Shown in pieces: positions 8,936-17,589 of a stretch of DNA of 64,000 nt. The DNA is from Aliidiomarina shirensis (GTDB taxonomy: Bacteria; Pseudomonadota; Gammaproteobacteria; Enterobacterales; Alteromonadaceae), in contig NZ_PIPP01000001.1 in the NCBI RefSeq assembly GCF_003987345.1, positions 744,001 to 808,000 on the forward strand, in the 5' to 3' direction. The notes beneath the pieces are model-generated. The model saw only the letters and a list, made by a program, of their open reading frames with translations. It was not told the DNA's origin and searched no databases. Position 1 is the stretch's first letter. Each line of letters opens with the position of its first letter. Position numbers and translations under genes: made by a program.

Positions 8936-11377
8936 ATGCGTTCCCTCATTACCCTGCTCTCGCTTTGCTTGCTTATCAGCAGCAATGCATGGGCAAACCC
9001 GGTAAAAACCGGTTATCTTGAACCTTCGCAAGAAATTATTGATATCGTTGATGCCGCCCCAGCACCAGGAGCAAGTTTAAGCTCTGATGGCAAAATGATG
9101 TTGGTGCTCGATTATCCAGCACTACCGATGTTGGAAGATCTTGCCGCATCGGAATATCGTTTAGCCGGTATGCGTATCAACCCTGATAACCAAACTACTG
9201 CTCAGGCGCGTTATATTTCAGGTTTCCGCCTAGTTGATGTCGCTTCCGGTGAAACCATGCAAATTCGCGGTTTACCAGAAAACCTTCGGGCTATTAGCGC
9301 ATCATGGTCTCCCGATAACCGATACATTGCATTTGTACAAATGGAACAAAATGCCTCGCACCTATGGCGTATTGATACACAACGTGGCCGCGCTGCCCGT
9401 TGGTCGAAAGCCGACATCAATGCCGTTTGGGGTGTGCAGGTAGAATGGAGTAGTGACAGCAAATCGGTTTACACACTCACAGTTGATAGTGAGCGTGGCG
9501 CTGCACCACAGCGCAGTCGCGTTCCAGCGGGTCCGGTAATCACCGAATCTCGTGGCCGTTCAGCACCGGCTCGCACCTACCAAGATTTGCTTGCCGATAG
9601 CCACGATGAAGCGCTATTCGATTACTACTTTAGCAGCCAAGTTGCGCGTATTGATGAGCGTGGCCGCGTGCACAACCTTGGCGAGCCAGCTGTAATTAAT
9701 AACATTAGCCTTTCACCCAACAGCCAATTTGTATTGGTTACTAACTTAGATAAACCGTACTCATACGCAGTACCACAGTTCCGTTTTGCCCGCACTACTG
9801 CGGTATGGAACACCCGTGGTGAAAACGTTTACACCGTTGTAGAACAAGCGCTTGCAGATAATCTGCCTATCGGTTTTGATGCCGTAGTACCTTCACGCCG
9901 CAGTATTAACTGGCGCAATGATGCCGATGCAACCTTAGTTTGGGCACATGCGGCTGATGGTGGTGATCCACGCGCTGATGTGGAAGTACGTGATCAAGTT
10001 TTCCAACTTGCTGCTCCATTTACTGCAGAGCCAAAGAAATTAGCTGATCTCACCTTCCGTTTTAGCCGCCTATTGGCCGCGGATGGAGAAACTGCATTGG
10101 TTTGGGAACGTTGGTGGGCCGATCGTAACGAACGTTTATGGCGTATTAGCCCAGACGGCGACGCCGAACCCGAACTCATTTGGGACCGTTCTTCGGAAGA
10201 TCGCTACAACGACCCAGGCACACCGTTTACCAAGCAACTCGCAAACGGTCGCCGAGTATTGATTCTTGATAACGATCATATTTTGCTTACCGGCACTGGT
10301 GCGTCTGATGAGGGCGATCGCCCATTCATTGACCGCCGCAATCTTAGTACTGGCGAAACTGAGCGTTTATGGCGTTCTGAAGCACCTTACTTTGAACGGC
10401 CGCGCAGTGTTATTGATGCATCTGAACTTACCTTCCTCACCCAGCGTGAAAGTATTGATACACCACCGGATTTTTATATTCGTGATGTCAAAGACAACAC
10501 GCTAACGGCATTAACCAACACGCCACACCCAATGCCACAAACGCTAGAGATATCGCGCGAATTAGTTAACTACGAGCGCGAAGATGGCTTGGCAATGTCG
10601 GCAACTTTATTCTTGCCAGCCGGGTATGACAAAGAAACTGATGGCCCGCTCCCTACTGTTGTTTGGGCATATCCTCGCGAGTATAGAAGCTCAGCAGCCG
10701 CTGCGCAGGTGAGTGGCTCACCTTATCGCTTCAACCGGATTAGCTACTGGAACCCCCAGTTCCTTGCAACACAAGGTTACGCAGTATTTGATAGCGCAAC
10801 CATGCCAATTGTTGGTGAAGGCGAACAATTACCGAACGATACCTTTATCGAACAATTGATTATGAATTCGAAAGCCGTTATCGATTTCGGCGCCTCATTA
10901 GGTGTGAGTGACCCAGAGCGCTTTGCGCTTGGTGGCCATTCTTACGGTGCTTTCATGACCGCTAACGTATTGGCACATTCTGATCTATTTAAGGCTGGTA
11001 TCGCTCGTAGCGGCGCTTACAATCGTTCACTTACACCTTTCGGTTTCCAGCGCGAGGAACGCACTATTTGGGACGACCCTGAGTTATACCAAACAATGTC
11101 ACCGTTCTTCTCAGCACACCAAATCAAAACACCATTGCTATTAATTCATGGTACCGACGATAACAACTCCGGCACGTTCCCAATGCAGAGCGAACGCCTT
11201 TATCAAGCGGTGAAGGGCAATGGCGGTGTTGTGCGTTTGGTTATGTTGCCATTGGAATCGCATGGCTATCGCGCACGCGAATCAGTGTTACACATGCTAT
11301 GGGAAACCGTAGAATGGTTAGATGAATTTGTGAAAAATGCGGATGTTGAAAGCGCTGAAGAAGAAAGCGCCGAGTAA
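8936..11377 (+). CDS. Secreted S9-family (prolyl oligopeptidase-like) serine peptidase
   Basis: The 813-residue protein has an N-terminal signal peptide (cut near residue 20, after NAWA), a long beta-propeller-like region (about 50-560) and a C-terminal alpha/beta-hydrolase peptidase domain. The nucleophile is Ser669 in GGHSYGAF. The likely acid and base are Asp742 (HGTDDNNSGTFPMQ) and His776 (ESHGYRARES). The DNNSGTFPMQ and SHGYRARES stretches resemble the glutamyl-endopeptidase-like branch of S9 known from chloroplasts and marine bacteria, so acidic-residue cleavage is possible but not shown. It probably degrades peptides in the periplasm or outside the cell. It stands alone, with a terminator immediately downstream, and faces the nlpI-linked gene. 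Confidence 0.9.
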   Translation: MRSLITLLSLCLLISSNAWANPVKTGYLEPSQEIIDIVDAAPAPGASLSSDGKMMLVLDYPALPMLEDLAASEYRLAGMRINPDNQTTAQARYISGFRLVDVASGETMQIRGLPENLRAISASWSPDNRYIAFVQMEQNASHLWRIDTQRGRAARWSKADINAVWGVQVEWSSDSKSVYTLTVDSERGAAPQRSRVPAGPVITESRGRSAPARTYQDLLADSHDEALFDYYFSSQVARIDERGRVHNLGEPAVINNISLSPNSQFVLVTNLDKPYSYAVPQFRFARTTAVWNTRGENVYTVVEQALADNLPIGFDAVVPSRRSINWRNDADATLVWAHAADGGDPRADVEVRDQVFQLAAPFTAEPKKLADLTFRFSRLLAADGETALVWERWWADRNERLWRISPDGDAEPELIWDRSSEDRYNDPGTPFTKQLANGRRVLILDNDHILLTGTGASDEGDRPFIDRRNLSTGETERLWRSEAPYFERPRSVIDASELTFLTQRESIDTPPDFYIRDVKDNTLTALTNTPHPMPQTLEISRELVNYEREDGLAMSATLFLPAGYDKETDGPLPTVVWAYPREYRSSAAAAQVSGSPYRFNRISYWNPQFLATQGYAVFDSATMPIVGEGEQLPNDTFIEQLIMNSKAVIDFGASLGVSDPERFALGGHSYGAFMTANVLAHSDLFKAGIARSGAYNRSLTPFGFQREERTIWDDPELYQTMSPFFSAHQIKTPLLLIHGTDDNNSGTFPMQSERLYQAVKGNGGVVRLVMLPLESHGYRARESVLHMLWETVEWLDEFVKNADVESAEEESAE

Positions 11378-11411
11378 TGAACGCATCAATCTAGTTATTA
11401 ATGTAATTATT

Positions 11412-11435
11412 AAGCGCCTTTCGGGGCGCTTTTTT
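11412..11435 (+). terminator. Intrinsic terminator after the S9 peptidase gene
   Basis: AAGCGCC and GGCGCTT pair around a 6-base loop and are followed by a T run. The T run overlaps the stop codon of the convergent gene at 11434. Confidence 0.85.
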
Positions 11436-12393
11436 ATTGCGGCTCAAGCTGTTGGCGAATAAGTTGTATATAGAGAGGCGGTATTTCACCAATTTCGTGT
11501 TGCTCCATCCAAGTTTTTTCTGCAACCGGCTTCCAAGCGTATAAACCGGTTCCTTCACATGTTTTTGCCGGAAACAACCCGATTTTATCATTGTCGCTGG
11601 AACCTAAACGCCAAACGCCATTATGATCTTGCGTTGCCAATGGTTGTTCACTGAACTCCGCCCAGGGTAATGCGCGCTCAAACTTCTGCATTTCGTCAGG
11701 TGTAAGCCATTGCTTATCGGTAATCACTAAATTGCTCGCGGTAAAGTTAAATTCACCATTACAGAATTGGCGCGCAAGATCAGGATGCATCATATATTCA
11801 TCAGCTAAACCGAGTGCATGGCCAAGTTCATGTTGCAAAACCTGTACGTTCGCATTGCGCTTTATATAGATAACACCATTACGGGTGTTCGCTAGGCCGG
11901 AATCGGTTAATACAACATGCAACTGCGGCACCGTATGTGCGTTCAGATTCAAAGCGGGATGATTTTCCGCCGTGGTAGGTTCGCACCATGCTCTCCCTAA
12001 TTGCTCAGGGCAATCGGATGTATACGAGTCATGGCGCAAAACCGCGCAAAACTGCAGTGCGGTATTTCCTGACGATAATGCATCGGGAGATTCATGTTTT
12101 GGTGTTAGGGTTTCTCGCAAACGTTGATGCCAATACTCAGCAAGTAAGAAGTCATCTTCCTGACCATGAAAATTCAACTGTATATCACAGTGTTCGGGTT
12201 GGGCAATCAGCCGCGGGGCTGGCATCGATGAACTTGGCGCACTTACAACTGTACTTGCAGGCTTCGCCGTTTCTATCGCGATTGGATCGCCGGTATACCT
12301 AAGCACTAGTAGTATTGCGAGTGTCAGTATCAACGCCAGCGCAATAAAAACTGCCAATAATCTTGAAGTCGGCCCTAATCGTTTGCTACGCAA
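11434..12393 (-). CDS. Putative membrane-anchored periplasmic zinc metalloprotease next to nlpI
   Basis: I do not recognise a named family. The 319-residue product has one N-terminal transmembrane helix (about residues 12-32) with basic residues before it, so the bulk should face the periplasm. A Pro/Ser/Ala-rich linker follows to about residue 66. The motif HELGHALGLADEY gives zinc-ligand candidates His188 and His192, catalytic Glu189, and a possible third ligand Asp198 or a neighbour (HEXXHXXGXXD). This recalls snapalysin and M64-type peptidases. Six cysteines (69, 116, 128, 137, 211, 279) could form three disulfides. The start is TTG, 6 bases after the nlpI stop, so the gene is almost certainly co-expressed with nlpI. 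The function is inferred from the motif only. Confidence 0.7.
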   Translation of the reverse strand: MRSKRLGPTSRLLAVFIALALILTLAILLVLRYTGDPIAIETAKPASTVVSAPSSSMPAPRLIAQPEHCDIQLNFHGQEDDFLLAEYWHQRLRETLTPKHESPDALSSGNTALQFCAVLRHDSYTSDCPEQLGRAWCEPTTAENHPALNLNAHTVPQLHVVLTDSGLANTRNGVIYIKRNANVQVLQHELGHALGLADEYMMHPDLARQFCNGEFNFTASNLVITDKQWLTPDEMQKFERALPWAEFSEQPLATQDHNGVWRLGSSDNDKIGLFPAKTCEGTGLYAWKPVAEKTWMEQHEIGEIPPLYIQLIRQQLEPQ

Positions 12394-12399
12394 TACCTA

Positions 12400-13347
12400 C
12401 TATTCCTGCTCAGTGCGTATACTTTCACGTAAGCGTGCGATCTCAGAGCGAGCATAGCGGTGCTCAAGATAGGAATACACATTGGTTGATAACGCTAACT
12501 TGAAGAAATTAAGCGCATTGTAATTCTGACCTTGGGCTGCCGCTACCTTCCCCATGTAAAAGTAAGCCTCACATAGGCGATAATTTAGTTGCGCTTGATC
12601 TTCACTACCAGAAAATGCCTCACGAATGAGCTCATCTTCTGTTACCTCATTCACCAAGTACGCAAGAATCTTTTGCCCCCAAGGATCGGCATCTGCTTGC
12701 TCCCATTGCTCTCGTATTTGCTCGTCAGCTCTTCCTGAATCAAGCTCTTTCGCTGCAAAGTAATACCATATCACTCGAAATGGATCTTCGGTGTTCTGGA
12801 AGTAATGGTCAGCAAAGTCACTCATTGCTAAGTCAAACTGGCCGTTGTAGTAAGCCGCAAGCCCGCGATTAAGGTAAACAAAATCATGATTGGGGTTCAA
12901 TTCGATTACACTATCAAATGCCTCAAATGCACCGCTATATTCACCACGTTCAGCAAAATAAATACCCAATGAGTGATACGCGTCAGCCATATCCGGCTTA
13001 AGTTCGATCGCTTGGTTTATATCCACCAAGGATAAGGTTTTTAATCCTAAATAATCGAAGGTTACCGCCCGGCGAAGCAGTACATTTGCTTTCTGCTCAT
13101 CATCAAGTTCAGCATTGTAGAGTATCTCGGTTAACTGTAATAATTCGATTTCCATATTCTGATCAGCCGGCAACGGCTCTACCAAGTAGAGCTGGGCATC
13201 GCGGTGCCCCGCTACTTCAATCGTTTCTTCTGGGCTATCAGTAGCTGCCGGATCATCCGGAGACACGGTACAACCCGAGATCAGCAAAATACTCATTACT
13301 GAACCAATAACCAAGCCTGTTTGCTTGTTCAAAAACAATCGTTTCAC
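12400..13347 (-). CDS. nlpI: Lipoprotein NlpI (TPR adaptor)
   Basis: NlpI is an outer-membrane lipoprotein with tetratricopeptide repeats. In E. coli it delivers substrates such as MepS to the Prc protease and scaffolds peptidoglycan enzymes. The product has 315 residues with lipobox ISGC and Cys26. Several TPR units are visible, including VLLRRAVTFDYLGLKTLSLV, AYHSLGIYFAERGEYSGAFE and VYLNRGLAAYYNGQFDLAM. The location just downstream of pnp matches E. coli. I chose the GTG at 13347 because TTGGAG lies 8 bases before it; an upstream in-frame GTG at 13356 overlaps that site. The spacer after the lipobox is acidic. Confidence 0.93.
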   Translation of the reverse strand: MKRLFLNKQTGLVIGSVMSILLISGCTVSPDDPAATDSPEETIEVAGHRDAQLYLVEPLPADQNMEIELLQLTEILYNAELDDEQKANVLLRRAVTFDYLGLKTLSLVDINQAIELKPDMADAYHSLGIYFAERGEYSGAFEAFDSVIELNPNHDFVYLNRGLAAYYNGQFDLAMSDFADHYFQNTEDPFRVIWYYFAAKELDSGRADEQIREQWEQADADPWGQKILAYLVNEVTEDELIREAFSGSEDQAQLNYRLCEAYFYMGKVAAAQGQNYNALNFFKLALSTNVYSYLEHRYARSEIARLRESIRTEQE

Positions 13348-13403
13348 AACATGCACTCCAAATATGAAATCTATTAAATCATTACACCACAGATACCAGT
13401 TAC

Positions 13404-13437
13404 AAAAAAGCCGCAGAATTTAACTTCCGCGGCTTTT
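13404..13437 (-). terminator. Intrinsic terminator between pnp and nlpI
   Basis: On the minus strand AAAAGCCGC pairs with GCGGCTTTT around a 14-base loop, followed by a run of T. It should stop or reduce pnp transcription before nlpI. Confidence 0.8.
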
Positions 13438-13469
13438 ACGTTTACTGACAATGATTAACGCTACAGTAA

Positions 13470-15578
13470 TTACTCAGCGTCAGTTTCACCGGCAGGTGCT
13501 TCTTGCGCTTCTTTCATGCTCAAGCGCACACGGCCTTGGCGATCGATTTCCAATACTTTCACTGGAACCGTTTGGCCAACCGTTAAGTACTCATTCACAT
13601 CTTCAACGCGCTTGTCGCTGATTTGAGAAATATGTACTAAGCCATCTTTGCCTGGAAGAATGGTTACAAACGCACCGAAATCAACGATACGTGCAACTTT
13701 ACCTTCGTATATGCGCCCTACTTCAACTTCAGCCGTTAACGCTTCAATACGCTTAACTGCGTTTTGCGCTGAGGCGTCATCGGTAGCAGCAATTTTAATT
13801 GTGCCATCGTCATCAATTTCAATAGTTGTACCGGTTGATTCTGTAAGTTCACGAATCACCGCACCACCCTTACCAATTACATCACGAATCTTCTCTGGGT
13901 TGATTTTCATGATGTGGAAACGTGGCGCGAAATCAGATACATCATCACGAGCCGTGCTGATAGCCTGGTCCATTACAGAAAGAATGTGCAAACGAGCCGC
14001 TTTGGCTTGTGCCAACGCTTGTTGCATAATTTCTTTAGTAATACCTTCGATTTTAATATCCATTTGCAAAGCGGTAATACCCGTGCTGCTACCAGCCACT
14101 TTGAAATCCATATCGCCGAGGTGATCTTCATCACCAAGAATATCTGAAAGCACTACGAATTTATCACCTTCTTTCACCAAGCCCATTGCGATACCCGCAA
14201 CTGAAGCTTTAATCGGTACACCCGCATCCATCAATGCTAATGAAGTACCACAAACAGAAGCCATTGAGCTTGAACCGTTTGATTCGGTGATTTCCGAAAC
14301 GATACGTACTGTGTATGGGAATTCATCTACATTTGGCATCACTGCCAACACACCGCGCTTCGCTAAACGGCCATGGCCAATTTCACGACGCTTCGGAGAA
14401 CCTACCATACCGGTTTCACCAACACAGTACGGAGGGAAGTTGTAATGCAACATGAAGCGATCCGTACGTGGACCCATGATCTCATCAATGTTCTGAGCAT
14501 CACGTTCTGTACCCAAGGTGGCGGCAACAATTGCTTGCGTTTCACCACGTGTAAATACAGAGGAACCATGAACGCGCGGAAGTATACCTGTACCTACGTT
14601 GATGGCACGAATCATATCCGGTTCACGACCATCAATACGCGGCTCGCCAGCAGTAATGCGCGTACGCACAACTTTTGATTCTAACGCGTGGAAAATATCG
14701 CCAACTTCTTTATCGTTCACTGAATCATCTTTTTCTTTCAGCTCAGCAATAACTTCTTTTAGTGCTACACCTAAAGCAGTTTTGCGTTCGCCTTTATCAG
14801 TGATGCGGTACGCTTCACCAATTTTGCCTTCAGCTAATTCTTTTACCGCGGCGATTAGAGGCTCATTCTTCGCTGGTGCTTGCCAATCCCACTTCGGAGT
14901 GTTCACTTCTGCAGCAAATTCATTTACTGCTGAAATTACCGATTGTAATTGTTCATGACCGTACATTACGGCACCAAGCATTACATCTTCACTTAAAAGG
15001 TTTGCTTCAGATTCAACCATCAGTACCGCGGCTTCAGTACCTGCTACAACCAAATCAAGGTCAGAAGTGCTTAATTCTGCTGGCGTTGGGTTTAATACGT
15101 ATTCGTTATTAACCACACCTACGCGCGCTGCACCAATCGGGCCATTAAATGGAATACCCGAAATAGCTAAAGCTGCTGAAGTACCAATCAACGCCACGAT
15201 ATCCGGGCTAACATCTGGGTTTAAAGAAACCACAGTAGCCACTACCTGAACTTCATTGTAGAAGCCATCAGGGAATAAAGGACGGATTGGGCGATCGATT
15301 AACCGACAGGTTAGGGTTTCATTTTCTGATGGGCGGCCTTCACGTTTGAAGAAACCACCTGGAATTTTGCCCGCAGCGTAAGTACGCTCTTGGTAATTCA
15401 CGGTCAATGGGAAGAAATCAACATCTGGACGGGCTTCTTTTTTGCCCACTACGGTCACTAAAACTGTTGTGTCATCCATGCTTGCCATAACAGCACCTGT
15501 TGCTTGACGAGCGATAGCGCCCGTTTCTAGGGTTACTGTGTGTTGGCCATACTGAAATTGTTTAATAATCGGATTCAC
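13470..15578 (-). CDS. pnp: Polyribonucleotide nucleotidyltransferase (PNPase)
   Basis: PNPase degrades RNA 3' to 5' with phosphate and is a core degradosome enzyme. The 702-residue product has two RNase PH-like domains, then KH (about residues 555-610, with the [17 protein letters not shown] signature) and S1 (about 620-690, with [13 protein letters not shown]). [22 protein letters not shown] and similar conserved stretches are intact. The start is GTG at 15578, with AAGGA about 10 bases upstream. A promoter with consensus -10 lies at 15665. In E. coli, pnp autoregulates through an RNase III-cut leader hairpin. Here the leader is about 80 bases and purine-rich, and I see only a weak hairpin in it. 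Confidence 0.98.
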   Translation of the reverse strand: MNPIIKQFQYGQHTVTLETGAIARQATGAVMASMDDTTVLVTVVGKKEARPDVDFFPLTVNYQERTYAAGKIPGGFFKREGRPSENETLTCRLIDRPIRPLFPDGFYNEVQVVATVVSLNPDVSPDIVALIGTSAALAISGIPFNGPIGAARVGVVNNEYVLNPTPAELSTSDLDLVVAGTEAAVLMVESEANLLSEDVMLGAVMYGHEQLQSVISAVNEFAAEVNTPKWDWQAPAKNEPLIAAVKELAEGKIGEAYRITDKGERKTALGVALKEVIAELKEKDDSVNDKEVGDIFHALESKVVRTRITAGEPRIDGREPDMIRAINVGTGILPRVHGSSVFTRGETQAIVAATLGTERDAQNIDEIMGPRTDRFMLHYNFPPYCVGETGMVGSPKRREIGHGRLAKRGVLAVMPNVDEFPYTVRIVSEITESNGSSSMASVCGTSLALMDAGVPIKASVAGIAMGLVKEGDKFVVLSDILGDEDHLGDMDFKVAGSSTGITALQMDIKIEGITKEIMQQALAQAKAARLHILSVMDQAISTARDDVSDFAPRFHIMKINPEKIRDVIGKGGAVIRELTESTGTTIEIDDDGTIKIAATDDASAQNAVKRIEALTAEVEVGRIYEGKVARIVDFGAFVTILPGKDGLVHISQISDKRVEDVNEYLTVGQTVPVKVLEIDRQGRVRLSMKEAQEAPAGETDAE

Positions 15579-15664
15579 GTTTTCTTTTTCCTTTAACTTA
15601 CTTTCTCAAATTCGCCCTTTCTTTTCTGGGCCCTGTGCTTTCTTACTTTTCAATTTTCACAATC

Positions 15665-15693
15665 ATTATAACGGATACTTGGCCAACAACGAA
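15665..15693 (-). promoter_or_regulatory. Probable pnp promoter
   Basis: On the minus strand a perfect TATAAT (15665-15670) is preceded, 17 bases upstream, by a weak TTCGTT -35. It lies between the rpsO terminator and pnp, as the E. coli pnp promoter does. Confidence 0.55.
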
Positions 15694-15740
15694 ATACAAT
15701 GGCAAAGCATCTGTAAACATCCTGACGAAACCTAGCGCTG

Positions 15741-15772
15741 AAAAACAACAAAGGGGCCCGAAGGCCCCTTTG
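15741..15772 (-). terminator. Intrinsic terminator after rpsO
   Basis: CAAAGGGGCC and GGCCCCTTTG form a perfect 10-bp stem with a CGAA tetraloop. On the minus strand it is followed by a T-rich tract. Confidence 0.85.
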
Positions 15773-15783
15773 TATGCGCAATA

Positions 15784-16053
15784 TTAACGACGCAGTTCTA
15801 AACGTTTAATAACGTCTAAGTAGCTAACTTCGTTTTTACGCTTTAGGTAATCCAACAATTTACGGCGTTGGCTTACCATACGCAACAAACCACGACGCGA
15901 ATGGTGATCGTGGATATGCTTCTTGAAGTGACCTTGCAAATGGTTGATTTGCGCGGTTAACAGAGCTACCTGAACTTCAGGTGAACCTGTATCGCCTTCT
16001 GCACGTGCGAAATCTTTTACGATTTGAGCTTTAGTTTCTGCATTTAGTGACAT
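15784..16053 (-). CDS. rpsO: 30S ribosomal protein S15
   Basis: S15 binds 16S rRNA early in 30S assembly. The 89-residue product has the same length as in E. coli and retains [47 protein letters not shown] and the ending RLELRR. The ATG at 16053 gives the family start MSLN. A longer in-frame reading of 11 residues upstream is not supported. It has its own near-consensus promoter at 16117 and a terminator after it. E. coli S15 represses its own mRNA through a pseudoknot, which cannot be judged here. Confidence 0.98.
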   Translation of the reverse strand: MSLNAETKAQIVKDFARAEGDTGSPEVQVALLTAQINHLQGHFKKHIHDHHSRRGLLRMVSQRRKLLDYLKRKNEVSYLDVIKRLELRR

Positions 16054-16116
16054 AATGTTACTCCAGTTTAATGATGCCCGAGCCAATCACTAATTCAGCT
16101 CAAGCGAAGAGCGCGA

Positions 16117-16145
16117 ATTATACGCACCCATAGAATGAAAAACAA
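16117..16145 (-). promoter_or_regulatory. Sigma-70 promoter of rpsO
   Basis: On the minus strand TTGTTT (16140-16145) and TATAAT (16117-16122) are 17 bases apart. They lie between truB and rpsO, where E. coli has the rpsO promoter. Confidence 0.75.
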
Positions 16146-16169
16146 GGCTTTGTGGGCCCAAAAAAACCT

Positions 16170-17141
16170 TTATTGCGCATCCGGTAAAGTTAGTACTCGT
16201 TTCGGCCAATACTCGCCATTGGGTCTGCGCTCCGCTACCCCAAGAAATTGCCCTGTAGCTTTATTCCGAACTCGCACTAGGCTTGGTTCAATAGCCAGCT
16301 CACCGTTTTCATACACTGGCTCCGGTGGTGTGTTTAGTGGTTGACCATGCAGCAAAGCATAATCATCTTCGTGGCTAACCAGCATCTGTGGAAGTTGTGT
16401 TACCGGAGCATCAACAGGTAACAACAGTGCGTCTAAAGCCGCATAATCAAAATCAGCGGGATCATCGCGTTCACTTACCATTGCCTGTAAATCAGCTAAT
16501 GGCACCATATCTGCACTTGGATAATCGCCAACGGCGGTGCGGTGTAAGCTCTTCACGTATGCACCACACCCCAGTACTTGGCCTAAATCATCCACCAAAG
16601 AGCGAATATAGGTACCTTTGCTGCAACGCACATCAAGGGTAACGAAGGGCAAATCAATGCTCACAACCTCTAAACTATAAATAGTAATTGGTCTTGCTTC
16701 GCGCTCGATGGTAATACCGCGGCGGGCATAATCATATAGCGGCTTACCCTCGTGCTTTAAAGCCGAGAACATGGATGGTACCTGTTTGATATCACCGCGA
16801 AACTGGGAAAGTGCTTGTTGAACCTGTTCAGCAGTAACATGAACATCTTTGCGTTCAACCACTTCGCCATCGGCATCGCTGGTATTCGTACGAATACCAA
16901 ATTCGGCAACAACCCGATAAGCTTTATCAGCATCGAGTAGAAATTGAGCAAACTTAGTTGATTCGCCTAAACACACAGGAAGCATGCCAGTAGCGAGAGG
17001 ATCCAGAGCGCCGGTATGGCCGGCTTTCTGGGCATAAAAAACTCGTTTTACTTGTTGCAGAATACGGTTTGATGATTCGCCAATAGGTTTATCAACGAGA
17101 ATTACACCATCAATTGCTCTGCCGCGTGTTTTCCGCGCCAC
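16170..17141 (-). CDS. truB: tRNA pseudouridine55 synthase
   Basis: TruB makes pseudouridine 55 in the T loop of tRNAs and acts as a tRNA chaperone. The 323-residue product has the catalytic motif GALDPLATG with Asp47 (E. coli Asp48), the N-terminal [13 protein letters not shown] motif and [10 protein letters not shown]. The C-terminus carries a PUA-like region. The start is GTG at 17141, with AGGT six bases upstream. The gene lies 17 bases after rbfA in the nusA-infB operon. Confidence 0.97.
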   Translation of the reverse strand: MARKTRGRAIDGVILVDKPIGESSNRILQQVKRVFYAQKAGHTGALDPLATGMLPVCLGESTKFAQFLLDADKAYRVVAEFGIRTNTSDADGEVVERKDVHVTAEQVQQALSQFRGDIKQVPSMFSALKHEGKPLYDYARRGITIEREARPITIYSLEVVSIDLPFVTLDVRCSKGTYIRSLVDDLGQVLGCGAYVKSLHRTAVGDYPSADMVPLADLQAMVSERDDPADFDYAALDALLLPVDAPVTQLPQMLVSHEDDYALLHGQPLNTPPEPVYENGELAIEPSLVRVRNKATGQFLGVAERRPNGEYWPKRVLTLPDAQ

Positions 17142-17158
17142 GTAATCACCTAACTGAA

Positions 17159-17539
17159 TTAATCGTCTTGCTGGTTTTTCTTTTCATCTTGCTCACGCGC
17201 TTCTCGAACAAGTTTCGCCATGCGAATACCTTCCGATAAACTGAAATCGTGAACAAAGCGTAGGTTGGGTGTGATACGTGATTTAATACGTTTACCCAAA
17301 AGTGAGCGGATATAGCCAGAAGCATCATTTAATACTTGTAGCGCTATTTTTACTTGCTCTTCTTCATCTTGCAAGAAGGTAACGAAAACCTTCGCGTAAG
17401 CGAGATCTCGTGAAACTTCCACATCGTTCACAGTTGGCATAACCACCCGTGGATCTTTAATTTCTCGTTGCAAAATCATGGCGATTTCACGCTGCATTTG
17501 CTGCGAGAATCGATCTGTACGATTATATTCTTTCTTCAT
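17159..17539 (-). CDS. rbfA: 30S ribosome-binding factor A
   Basis: RbfA helps late 30S maturation by remodelling the 16S rRNA neck and is needed for cold growth in E. coli. The 126-residue KH-fold protein has the conserved start [22 protein letters not shown] (shown in part), [17 protein letters not shown] and [12 protein letters not shown]. The C-terminal tail is charged (EKKNQQDD). It is separated from infB by 50 bases containing a very stable hairpin without a T run. Confidence 0.97.
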   Translation of the reverse strand: MKKEYNRTDRFSQQMQREIAMILQREIKDPRVVMPTVNDVEVSRDLAYAKVFVTFLQDEEEQVKIALQVLNDASGYIRSLLGKRIKSRITPNLRFVHDFSLSEGIRMAKLVREAREQDEKKNQQDD

Positions 17540-17554
17540 TGAAACTCCAGAAAG

Positions 17555-17576
17555 CTCCCCGGCCCGTGCCGGGGAG
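17555..17576 (-). other. Stable intercistronic hairpin between infB and rbfA
   Basis: CTCCCCGGC and GCCGGGGAG pair perfectly over 9 bp, nearly all G-C, with a 4-base loop. There is no T run on the minus strand after it, so it is more likely an RNA stability or processing element, or a Rho/pausing site, than a full terminator. Confidence 0.7.
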
Positions 17577-17589
17577 ATTCAATTTTTGC

